Source of the DNA: Bacteroidota bacterium
GTDB lineage: Bacteria; Bacteroidota; Bacteroidia; Bacteroidales; Prolixibacteraceae
DNA: 14,539 nucleotides
Direction of reading: 5' to 3'
Assembly: GCA_023412195.1 (NCBI GenBank)
Contig: JAEYNZ010000002.1
Coordinates: 1 to 14,539 of the forward strand
The position numbers were made by a program, and so were the translations under genes. Below, piece by piece: positions 1 to 6,651 of this stretch (the first letter of the stretch is position 1; every line of letters begins with the position of its first letter). The notes beneath the pieces are model-generated. The model was not told where the DNA came from. It saw nothing but the letters and a program-made list of their open reading frames with translations, and made no database searches.

Positions 1-77
1 CTAACGCCAGTTTCAATATACTCCTGTACAACTTTTAACTTGAACTCGTCCGTGTAATGATTTACTTTCTTTTTCAT
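1..77 (-). CDS. IS3-type transposase OrfA, N-terminal 25 residues only (runs off window)
   Basis: Reading leftwards from the ATG at 77-75, the first 25 codons are open and give a basic start (MKKKVNHYTDEF) followed by KLKVVQEYIETG. This is the usual opening of the helix-turn-helix OrfA subunit of IS3-family transposases, which binds the ends of the element. A purine-rich AGGA lies about 5 bases before the ATG and supports this start. The rest of the gene lies outside the window, so I cannot tell whether the element is intact. Another short HTH protein with the same opening remains possible. Its neighbour at 174-500 is a broken toxin gene, which fits an accessory, mobile-element-rich patch. 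Confidence 0.6.
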   Translation of the reverse strand, partial: MKKKVNHYTDEFKLKVVQEYIETGV

Positions 78-149
78 AATCCTGAAATCTGTTTATCTCT
101 TCTGTAAACTTATTTCAGGACAAGTCACTACCCTTGTCCAGTTCCCTCC

Positions 150-170
150 GCTCTCTGCTCTCTGCTCTAC
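150..170. repeat. GCTCTCT 7-nt tandem array
   Basis: Three consecutive GCTCTCT units (the third ends in an A) lie just downstream of the hipA remnant. Related words (AGCTCTCA, AGCTCTCTC) occur at 4383-4406, next to another word-like array. Function unknown. Confidence 0.55.
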
Positions 171-173
171 TCC

Positions 174-500
174 CTAATCCCTGATTTTATCCATTGCAGC
201 CTGAACCATACTTCTTGTTTCAATTGTAATGTTCTGTTCCCTTGAGATAGCCTCCCAATGACTTATGGCATATTGAACCTGTTCAATTATCAATCCTGCA
301 TTTTTCAAACCGAAATGAGCCGCCAGTTTCATGAGATCCTTTCGTCCCGGATTTTTACTTTCTCCTGCAACCATGGTGCTGTGATGCCCGTAGCCCGAAA
401 ATGAAAAGGTAAGGTCATAACAGGGGCAAACTTCCAGTCACCATTGGTATCCATCAGAAATGAGAAATTCTTGCTGTGGTCATCCCTGTTATAACTTCTT
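174..500 (-). pseudogene. hipA: hipA-type serine/threonine kinase toxin, frameshifted 3' fragment
   Basis: The minus strand encodes the C-terminal part of a HipA-family kinase, the toxin of HipBA-type toxin-antitoxin systems. The upstream part (about 500 down to 420) has the catalytic-loop sequence YNRDDHSKNFSFLMD and then WKFAPV. The following YDLTFSFSGYGHHST, AGESKNPGRKDL and HFGLKNAG continue in another frame down to the stop at 176-174. One base appears to be missing near 416-424: adding one T there would join the two frames into APVYDLTFS. The Asp of the YDL motif, needed for Mg-ATP binding in HipA, is therefore out of frame. The 5' two thirds of the gene and any hipB are absent, because homology stops near 497 where the tandem repeats begin. 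The product cannot be active. A single-base assembly error could explain the frameshift but not the truncation. Confidence 0.8.
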
Positions 501-837
501 TCTTCCATTGATAAAATCACTGGATAAAGTTCTTCTCCTGATCTTAAATCTGAGCCTCTAAAAAAATCCTTTGTGAAATTTTGTACCTTAGAGTATTAGT
601 GGCAAATCCTGTTTCTCACCCCATCATTTAATTCCATCTTTTGAGCTTCTATGACCAACTTAAACCAAATGAACAACATGAACCATATAAACTGTATTCT
701 CCGCCCTCTTCTATTTTAACCAAAGAACACCAAAAAGAACACTAAAATTCTCAACCTGCCTGCCCAGGTAGGCGCCTGCGCGGTTAAAATTCTTATCCTG
801 ACCACCGAAGGTGGTTTTAATCTGTGAATCTGAGGCC
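494..837. repeat. Tandem non-coding repeat, copy 1 (about 344 bp)
   Basis: This copy begins with ACTTCTTTC at 494 and contains, in order: a stretch like TAAAATCACTGG, the word run AATCCTTTGTGAAATTTTG ... TTAGTGGCAAATCC, a segment rich in ATGAACAACATGAACC, a CCTGCCTGCC half-palindrome (755-764), and the hairpin ACCACC-GAA-GGTGGT (801-815). The same order recurs in copies 2 and 3. Its left boundary coincides with the point where hipA homology stops. Stop codons and differences between copies argue against coding potential, although one minus-strand frame happens to stay open into hipA. Confidence 0.85.
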
Positions 838-1203
838 ACTTCTTTCCCCATTTATAAAATCACTGGTTAAAGTTCTTCTCCTGATCTTAAATCTGATCCT
901 CTAAAAAATCCTTTGTGAAATTTTGTGCCTTAGAGTCTTAGTGGCAAATCCTTTTTCCTCACCCCATCATTCTTTTGAACTTCTATGACCAACAAAAACC
1001 AAATGACCAACATGAACCATATAAACTGCATTCTCCGCCCTCTTCTATTTTTACCACCAAAGCACCTGCCTGCCGGCAGGCAGGCCAAAGAGAACACCAA
1101 AAAGAACGCTAAAAATTCTCAGCCTGCCGGCAAATAGGCGTTTCCGAGGTTAAAGTTCTTATCCTCACCACCGAAGGTGGTTTTAATCTGTGAATCTGAT
1201 GCC
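838..1203. repeat. Tandem non-coding repeat, copy 2 (about 366 bp)
   Basis: This copy has the same order of blocks as copy 1, starting at the second ACTTCTTTC (838). TCCTTTGTG falls at 909, against 567 in copy 1 and 1277 in copy 3, so the period is 342-368. It carries the full 20-bp CCTGCC/GGCAGG palindrome at 1065-1084 and the ACCACC-GAA-GGTGGT hairpin at 1167-1181. By eye the copies are clearly homologous but not identical, with small indels, so the duplication is not fresh. Confidence 0.85.
1065..1084. repeat. 20-bp perfect palindrome CCTGCCTGCCGGCAGGCAGG (in repeat copy 2)
   Basis: Every base pairs about the centre: two CCTGC-type words on the left and their exact complements on the right. 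The same 20-mer recurs at 1441-1460. Half-sites occur at 755-764, 4311-4319 and 10215-10224. It could be a REP-like element, a protein-binding site or a cruciform-forming sequence; the sequence does not distinguish these. Confidence 0.85.
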
Positions 1204-1518
1204 ACTTCTTTCCCCATTTATAAAATCAGTGGATAATGTTCTTCTCCTGATCTGTGAATCTGAGCCTCTAAAAAAATCCTTTGTGAAATTTTGTGCCTTA
1301 GAGTCTTAGTGGCAAATCCTGTTTCTCACCCCATCATTTAATTCCATCTTTTGAGCTTCTATGACCAGCATAAGCCAAATGAACAACATGAACCATATAA
1401 ACTGCATTCTCCGCCCTCTTCTATTTTTACCACCAAAGCACCTGCCTGCCGGCAGGCAGGCCAAAGAGAACACGAAAATGAACACTAAGAATTCTCAGCC
1501 TGTAAGGTCATTAAAGTT
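1204..1518. repeat. Tandem non-coding repeat, copy 3, truncated (about 315 bp)
   Basis: The third copy starts with ACTTCTTTCC at 1204. It carries the palindrome at 1441-1460 and then loses similarity after the ATTCTCAGCCTG block near 1502. The remaining part, including the GGTGGT hairpin, is missing where the array meets the end of the VOC-protein gene. A 72-codon open frame at 1361-1579 crosses this copy but has no recognisable protein features and reads through the palindrome (LPAGRQA). I do not call it a gene. Confidence 0.8.
1441..1460. repeat. 20-bp perfect palindrome, second copy (in repeat copy 3)
   Basis: This is identical to the palindrome at 1065-1084 and has nearly the same flanks (CCACCAAAGCA before, CCAAAGAGAACAC after), as expected from duplication of the whole surrounding unit. 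Confidence 0.85.
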
Positions 1519-1546
1519 GATATTTTCTACTGTTGCTTCCGGTAAA

Positions 1547-2059
1547 TTAATTCCCTGTACTTGTAAGCAGTTCAATTAAAATTCCTACTTCAGGCATATT
1601 TACATACGAGTAGCTTCCGCCTGTAAAATCACCTTCCTGCACCAGTTTTCCCCCTTTTTCTTCGAGAAAGCTGATATTCTTTTCCATGCCTGTTACACTA
1701 AAGGCAATGTGGTGAAATCCTTCCCCGTGTTTTTCAAGGTGTTCGTACCAGGTGCTGTTTTTGCCGATGGGCTCAATGAGTTCGATGGTCAGGTTTTCAA
1801 GCCCGAAGAAAGCAAGCTTTGCACGCGCATCGGTGGGTTCTCCTTCGTACTGCGTGTTGGCTTTTTCATATCCGTCGGTAATAATGATCTGGGGTATTTC
1901 ATTGAAGCCAAGAATGGCAGCCCACTTTTCCGAAGCTTTTTCAATATCGTGCACAACCAGCCCGATTTGGGTGATGTTACCCTTGCCGAATTTTTCCTGT
2001 GCCATGGTTCCTGTAATCATGAATAAAACGATAAATGCTGTAAGAAGTAACTTTTTCAT
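1547..2059 (-). CDS. Exported VOC-superfamily (glyoxalase/methylmalonyl-CoA-epimerase-like) protein
   Basis: The protein has 170 residues. I chose the ATG at 2059 over an upstream in-frame one because it opens directly with a signal peptide: MKKLLL, a hydrophobic stretch, then GTMA before Q21 as a likely signal-peptidase site. The mature part has two beta-alpha-beta-beta-beta halves of the vicinal-oxygen-chelate fold: ITQIGLVVHDIEKASEKW near residue 29, TIELIEP near 91, GFHHIAFSV near 114 and VGILIELL near 158. Metal-ligand positions can be read as Q31, E93, H117 and E163, so the first ligand, normally His, is Gln. This family includes glyoxalases, epimerases and dioxygenases; the substrate here cannot be assigned. 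An exported location makes a CoA substrate unlikely. It lies 74 bases downstream of the GH127 gene on the same strand and may be co-transcribed with it. No Bacteroidota -7 box was seen in that gap. Confidence 0.8.
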   Translation of the reverse strand: MKKLLLTAFIVLFMITGTMAQEKFGKGNITQIGLVVHDIEKASEKWAAILGFNEIPQIIITDGYEKANTQYEGEPTDARAKLAFFGLENLTIELIEPIGKNSTWYEHLEKHGEGFHHIAFSVTGMEKNISFLEEKGGKLVQEGDFTGGSYSYVNMPEVGILIELLTSTGN

Positions 2060-2133
2060 AAATACTGATTTGAATGAATACTTCTTCAATTTAAGCATTC
2101 TTCAAGATTCTGGATCTATTTCAGCTTAATTTC

Positions 2134-4116
2134 TTAATTATGCCGCTGTAATTGACTTGCCCCGGCTGTTTTTAGAGTTGCTTCCTTAAACCAGACGGCC
2201 ATTTCTCCGGGTGTGCGGTGGCTCCAGCTGTAGTATGGGATCATGGTGAATCCGTTTGCTGACTTCAGTTTTACAACTCCATGGAGCAGGTTTGGTTCAA
2301 ATACTTCACTGAAGGATGTTTCTTCGTCCAGTGACAGGTTCAGCACACCGGCAGGATTATCGGCCTGTTCGGCACAGTAAACAATTGGTCCCCTTTCAAT
2401 GGCTATTTTCCCTGCCAGCTCTGTTATTTGCTTATTGGGCACTACTTTTTTTATGGCCATTGGCAGTACCAGTTCTATTTCGTCACCCGGTTTCCATGAT
2501 CTTTTAAGGGAAACATAACCTTTTTCAGGTTCAACAGCAACTGGCTGATTGTTGATGAACAGCTGCGCCGGGATTTCATTTTCAGGAAGGTAAGAGTAAA
2601 GGTCTCCTGGTACCGGCTTGTTCTGTGCCCATCCGGGTATACGCAGTTTCATTTCAAAATCTACGGGTTTATCTGCAGAAACAACCAGCCGGATGTTTCC
2701 CTCCCAGGGATATTCTGTATGCTGCTCTATCTGAATATCCCTGTTCCTTATTTTAAAAGAAACGGTGGAAGCTGCATACAGGTTAACGAAAATCTCATCT
2801 TCCTTTTGTGCGTAGAAATAATTGGGCAGTGCAGGCATAAACCGTGCAAGGTTGGCAGGACAGCATGAGCAGTCGAACCATGGCTTCCTGCCGGCAGCTC
2901 CTTGGTTGAAAGGGTCTTTGCTGTCATGCTCAAGAACATTGGGATAGAAGAAGGTGTTGCCTTCGAATGAAATCCCCGGGAGCACCGCATTATATAAGGT
3001 CCGCTCGAGTACATCGATGTACTTGCTTTCTCCGTTCATCAGGAACATGCGATGGTTCCAGAATACATTGGCGATTGCTGCACAGGTTTCGTTATAGGCC
3101 CGGTTGGGAAGCTGGTAATTTTCACCAAATGCCTCTCCGTCGTAAAGGGCTCCGATTCCACCCGTGATGTAATATTTTTTGCAAACAACATTTTCCCATA
3201 TTTTATGTATTGCATCTATATACTGCTGGTTTCCGGTAAGAGCTGCCACATCAGCCATTCCTGAATACATATACACTGCGCGTACAGCGTGTCCAACTGC
3301 TTCGTCCTGTTCAACCACCGGCTTATGATCCTGCCAGTAGGCACCATTTTCCCAGGGGCTGCCGCTTGAATAGTTGCGGATGTCTGATTTTCCCCGTTCA
3401 TCGAGAAAGAACCTGGCAAGATTGAGATACTCCTTATTTCCGGTGGTACGGTAAAGTTTTACAAGCCCTATTTCGATCTCCTGGTGCCCGGGTGCGTCGT
3501 GCCTTTTACCGGGACCGTACACCGAAGCAACCAGATCTGCATTCTTTATGGCAATGTCAAGAAAATTTCTTTTTCCTGTTGCATGATAATGGGCAACCGC
3601 TGCTTCATACATATGTCCCATGTTGTACAGTTCATGACTGTGGTTCCGTACTTCGGCCCACCTTTGTCTGCCCTCACGCATTGTCATGGCTGAATCACCC
3701 CTGATGGTGCGTATGGTGTACAGGTAACCGTCGTCTTCCTGTGCTGCAGCAATCTTCATGATCAGGTCATCGAGGTAGTTGTCGGTCAGCGGGTCGTATT
3801 TCTGCTGCAGCAGGTAAGCTGCTCCTTCCATAATTTTAAATACATCGGAATCATTGTACCTGATGCCTTCAAAGGTTCCTTCACGCAAACCACCTGCCAC
3901 CTCAAAATTGGCGATTCGGTGCGTCTCCTCGCACTTGGTGAAGCAGTATGGAACCGTAACCTGGCGGCTTACGTCCATGCGATTTGTCCAAAACTGATCT
4001 CTGAGCTCCACCTGTTGAGGCGATGCAGGCAGAATCGGATAATCGTTTTCAGATAGCTGTTGTTTGGTACAGGAGGAAAAAGCCACAATAAAATACAGTA
4101 ACATCCGGCTTTTCAT
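2134..4116 (-). CDS. GH127/DUF1680 family lipoprotein glycosidase (probable beta-L-arabinofuranosidase)
   Basis: The protein has 660 residues. The start at 4116 is preferred over an in-frame ATG at 4176 because a TATCTTTG promoter element lies between them, and because it begins a lipoprotein-type leader: MKSRMLLYFIVAFSSC, with Cys16 as the likely lipidated residue. The family signatures are intact: QFWTNRMD near the N-terminus, NETCAAIANVFWNHRM (E343, C345) and WFDCSCCPAN (C416, C418, C419). In the characterised GH127 enzyme HypBA1 the zinc is held by one Glu and three Cys, and one Cys is the nucleophile; E343, C345, C418 and C419 match them. The N-terminal two thirds should be the (alpha/alpha)6 barrel and the remainder beta-sandwich. 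Known members release L-arabinofuranose from plant glycans and glycoproteins. No SusC/SusD pair or other CAZyme is nearby, so this is not part of a visible polysaccharide utilisation locus. The exact linkage is unproven. Confidence 0.88.
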   Translation of the reverse strand: MKSRMLLYFIVAFSSCTKQQLSENDYPILPASPQQVELRDQFWTNRMDVSRQVTVPYCFTKCEETHRIANFEVAGGLREGTFEGIRYNDSDVFKIMEGAAYLLQQKYDPLTDNYLDDLIMKIAAAQEDDGYLYTIRTIRGDSAMTMREGRQRWAEVRNHSHELYNMGHMYEAAVAHYHATGKRNFLDIAIKNADLVASVYGPGKRHDAPGHQEIEIGLVKLYRTTGNKEYLNLARFFLDERGKSDIRNYSSGSPWENGAYWQDHKPVVEQDEAVGHAVRAVYMYSGMADVAALTGNQQYIDAIHKIWENVVCKKYYITGGIGALYDGEAFGENYQLPNRAYNETCAAIANVFWNHRMFLMNGESKYIDVLERTLYNAVLPGISFEGNTFFYPNVLEHDSKDPFNQGAAGRKPWFDCSCCPANLARFMPALPNYFYAQKEDEIFVNLYAASTVSFKIRNRDIQIEQHTEYPWEGNIRLVVSADKPVDFEMKLRIPGWAQNKPVPGDLYSYLPENEIPAQLFINNQPVAVEPEKGYVSLKRSWKPGDEIELVLPMAIKKVVPNKQITELAGKIAIERGPIVYCAEQADNPAGVLNLSLDEETSFSEVFEPNLLHGVVKLKSANGFTMIPYYSWSHRTPGEMAVWFKEATLKTAGASQLQRHN

Positions 4117-4142
4117 AGATTTCAGGTTATTATAATTGTATC

Positions 4143-4150
4143 CAAAGATA
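4143..4150 (-). promoter_or_regulatory. Bacteroidota -7 promoter element TATCTTTG for the GH127 gene
   Basis: On the minus strand this is TATCTTTG, an exact match to TAnnTTTG, about 26 bases before the ATG at 4116. It would give a short leader and argues against translation starting at 4176. No convincing TTG-type -33 element is visible at the expected distance. Confidence 0.5.
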
Positions 4151-4182
4151 TTTAATCGTATAAGATCCTGTTTCATTTATAG

Positions 4183-4230
4183 AAAAAAATTCAGGATGCC
4201 AAATACAACCTGCTGGCATCAACCTGAATT
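4183..4230 (-). terminator. Rho-independent terminator downstream of metG
   Basis: Read on the minus strand, the arm AATTCAGG (4230-4223), a three-base bulge and ATGCCA pair with TGGCAT and CCTGAATT (4201-4188). The loop is 12 bases, and a run of T follows immediately (4189-4183). The hairpin lies about 214 bases after the metG stop and just ahead of the GH127 promoter, so it insulates the two genes. Confidence 0.75.
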
Positions 4231-4443
4231 ACCCGGCTGCAGCGTTTAATATGTAAAGCTAACGGGACTTGTATGACCTGTGGACCTTCGGTGTAAATGA
4301 ACAGCGTCAACAGGCAGGCAACTTGTAACCCGCAGCCCGCAAATTTTACAATGTTTATTAGTTAAGAACAATGAACAGCGTCAGCTCTCACTTGCAGCTC
4401 TCTCTTCTTGCGTAACCCGCAAATCGTAACCCGCAACTATTCC
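4231..4443. repeat. Non-coding spacer with word-like repeats (GTAACCCGCA x3, AATGAACAGCGTCA x2)
   Basis: GTAACCCGCA occurs at 4325-4334, 4412-4421 and 4426-4435. AATGAACAGCGTCA occurs at 4296-4309 and 4370-4383, 74 bases apart. A half-site of the 20-bp palindrome sits at 4311-4319, and AGCTCTC words lie between. No gene is visible. It would form the 3' untranslated region of metG before the terminator at 4183-4230. Confidence 0.65.
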
Positions 4444-6477
4444 TCACTTCACCTCCGACCCGTTCCTCACCTTCCTGTCGGGTGACACTATGGATAAAGT
4501 TCCGTCAGAATTTTCGGCACAAAGGATCATGCCCTGAGAGTCGATGCCTTTCAGTTTTTTGGGTTCAAGGTTTACTAGCACAGAAACCTGTTTTCCGATC
4601 AGGTCTTCAGGTTCATAAAATTCTGCTATGCCTGAAACGACGGTCCGTTTGTCGAAGCCAGTATCGATTTTAAGCTTCAGCAGTTTTTTTGTTTTAGGCA
4701 CTTTCTCTGCTTCAATGATGGTGCCTGTCCGGATGTCCATGCTTCCAAAATCATAGAAAGTAACATTTGGCTTTGCAGGTTTAGCCTTTGATGATGCCAT
4801 TTCATTGGCTTTTTTGGTATTCTGCAACTTCTGAAGCTGTGCCTCGATTACATCATCCTCTATTTTTTCAAACAGCAGTTCAGGCTGGTTAACCTGGTGG
4901 CCGGCATGCAGCAGTTCAGTTTCACCCAGTTTAGACCAATCCAGCTTTTCCATGCGAAGGAAGCCGCGGAGCTTTTTCATGCTCAACGGCAGGAAGGGTT
5001 CGAGTATAATGGTCAGGCTGGCTGTGATCTGCAGGGATACATATAATATGGATTCCACCCGTGCAGGATCTGTTTTGAAGATTTTCCATGGCTCTTCGTC
5101 AGCCAGGTATTTATTGCCCAGCCTTGCGAGGTCCATGGCATTTTTGAGCGCTTCCCTGAAGCGGAAGCTGTCGAGACTTTTCTCCACCTCAGCTTTGATG
5201 TTTGCTACAGAAGCCAGTGTATCCCTGTCGCTGGCAGTGAGTTCTCCTTTGGCAGGCACCTTGCCATTGTAGTATTTTTGGGTAAGGACCAGTGCCCGGT
5301 TCACAAAATTTCCCAGCACAGCAACCAGTTCATTGTTGTTACGCGCCTGAAAATCCTTCCATGTAAAATCATTATCTTTTGTTTCAGGTGCATTGGCCGT
5401 AAGAACATATTTCAGCACATCTTCCTTTCCGGGAAATTCCTGCAGGTATTCGTGCAGCCAAACTGCCCAGTTGCGGGAAGTGGATATTTTATCATTCTCG
5501 AGGTTAAGGAATTCATTTGCCGGTACATTCTCAGGCAGGTTATAGGTGCCTTCAGCTTTGAGCATGCTGGGGAATATGATACAGTGAAATACGATGTTGT
5601 CCTTTCCAATAAAGTGCAGCATCCTGGTTTCAGGGTCTTTCCAGTAGGTTTCCCAGTCAGGGGTCAGTTCCTTGGTTGCAGATATATATCCGATGGGTGC
5701 ATCAAACCATACATACAGCACCTTTCCCTGGGTTCCTTCCACCGGGACCGGCACGCCCCAGTCGAGGTCGCGGGTAACGGCCCGGGCCTGCAATCCGCTG
5801 TCAATCCATGATTTGCACTGACCGTAAACGTTGGGCTTCCATTCCTTATGCCCTTCCAGTATCCATTCTTTCAGCCAGGGTTCATACTCATCGAGGGGCA
5901 GGTACCAATGTTTTGTTTCCTTTAATACAGGCTGGTTCCCGCTGATCATGGAAGTCGGGTTAATGAGCTCTGTGGGGCTGAGGGATGTTCCGCAACTTTC
6001 GCACTGATCGCCATATGCCTTTTCAAAACCACATTTTGGGCATGTGCCTATAATGTATCGGTCGGCAAGGAACTGGTTGTTTTCTTCGTCGTAATATTGC
6101 TCTGTTGTTTTTTCGATGAATTTTCCATCTTCATAGAGTTTCCTGAAAAATTCAGAGGCGGTTTCATGGTGAATCTTTGAACTGGTGCGTGAATATACAT
6201 CGAATGAAATACCAAAATCGGAAAATGATTTTTTGATGATCTCATGGAATTTATCCACTACATCCTGTGGGGTGATTCCTTCGTTTTTTGCTTTCAGTGT
6301 AATGGGCACTCCATGTTCATCGGAGCCGCCTATCAGCAGCACATCCTCTTTTTTCATGCGAAGGTAACGTGCATATATGTCGGCAGGTACATAAACCCCT
6401 GCAAGGTGCCCGATGTGGATGGGGCCATTGGCATACGGAAGCGCAGTGGTAATCAGAGTTCTTTTAAATTCTCCCAT
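4444..6477 (-). CDS. metG: Methionyl-tRNA synthetase
   Basis: The enzyme charges tRNA-Met with methionine in the cytoplasm. It has 677 residues, the normal length for the long bacterial form. The ATG at 6477 is chosen because the protein then begins MGEFKRTLITTALPYANG, as usual, and a promoter element lies just upstream, inside the longer open frame. The class I signature HIGH is at residues 21-24. The zinc knuckle uses C146, C149, C159 and C162 (CPKCG and CESCG). The KMSKS loop is the variant KISTS at 330-334. An anticodon-binding helical domain follows, then a lysine-rich linker and a C-terminal Trbp111-like tRNA-binding/dimerisation domain from about residue 574 (FYDFGSMDIRTGTI to the end). 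It is transcribed divergently from the HAD gene. No frameshift or missing key residue was seen. Confidence 0.97.
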   Translation of the reverse strand: MGEFKRTLITTALPYANGPIHIGHLAGVYVPADIYARYLRMKKEDVLLIGGSDEHGVPITLKAKNEGITPQDVVDKFHEIIKKSFSDFGISFDVYSRTSSKIHHETASEFFRKLYEDGKFIEKTTEQYYDEENNQFLADRYIIGTCPKCGFEKAYGDQCESCGTSLSPTELINPTSMISGNQPVLKETKHWYLPLDEYEPWLKEWILEGHKEWKPNVYGQCKSWIDSGLQARAVTRDLDWGVPVPVEGTQGKVLYVWFDAPIGYISATKELTPDWETYWKDPETRMLHFIGKDNIVFHCIIFPSMLKAEGTYNLPENVPANEFLNLENDKISTSRNWAVWLHEYLQEFPGKEDVLKYVLTANAPETKDNDFTWKDFQARNNNELVAVLGNFVNRALVLTQKYYNGKVPAKGELTASDRDTLASVANIKAEVEKSLDSFRFREALKNAMDLARLGNKYLADEEPWKIFKTDPARVESILYVSLQITASLTIILEPFLPLSMKKLRGFLRMEKLDWSKLGETELLHAGHQVNQPELLFEKIEDDVIEAQLQKLQNTKKANEMASSKAKPAKPNVTFYDFGSMDIRTGTIIEAEKVPKTKKLLKLKIDTGFDKRTVVSGIAEFYEPEDLIGKQVSVLVNLEPKKLKGIDSQGMILCAENSDGTLSIVSPDRKVRNGSEVK

Positions 6478-6523
6478 GTTGAAAAATATACTTGTTGAAA
6501 TTATGGTTTCTTTATTGAGGGCA

Positions 6524-6531
6524 CAAAGATA
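6524..6531 (-). promoter_or_regulatory. Bacteroidota -7 promoter element TATCTTTG for metG
   Basis: The minus-strand sequence TATCTTTG matches TAnnTTTG and lies about 46 bases before the metG ATG. It is the same octamer as that upstream of the GH127 gene. A -33 element is not obvious. Confidence 0.5.
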
Positions 6532-6604
6532 GCGGAAAAGGAGGAATTGCCGGAATTTAAGCACAACCATTTTATATTCCCGGCCAATTGCTGTTGGTAT
6601 TTCC

Positions 6605-6634
6605 TTTGCCGCGGAAGTTTTTACCTTAATTTTG
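6605..6634 (+). promoter_or_regulatory. Bacteroidota promoter TTTG-N18-TAATTTTG for the HAD gene
   Basis: TTTG at 6605-6608 and TAATTTTG at 6627-6634 match both parts of the Bacteroidota consensus with a normal spacing. The ATG follows 17 bases later at 6652, which rules out the longer in-frame start at 6547. This is the best promoter in the window. Confidence 0.65.
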
Positions 6635-6651
6635 CAGACAAACAGGTTACT

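Noticed and set aside
497..595. Minus-strand frame continuing from hipA into repeat copy 1
   Set aside because: The frame stays open by chance. Copy 2 has a stop at the matching position and the translated part does not resemble HipA.
494..1518. CRISPR array
   Set aside because: The repeats are about 344-366 bp and nearly contiguous, with no short repeat/spacer alternation and no cas genes.
1361..1579. 72-codon plus-strand open frame
   Set aside because: It lies mostly in the non-coding repeat, reads through the palindrome, is not open in the same way in the other copies, and shows no domain or start signal.
5278..5811. 177-codon plus-strand frame opposite metG
   Set aside because: It is antisense to conserved catalytic-core sequence of metG; its residues show no family pattern and no promoter is seen.
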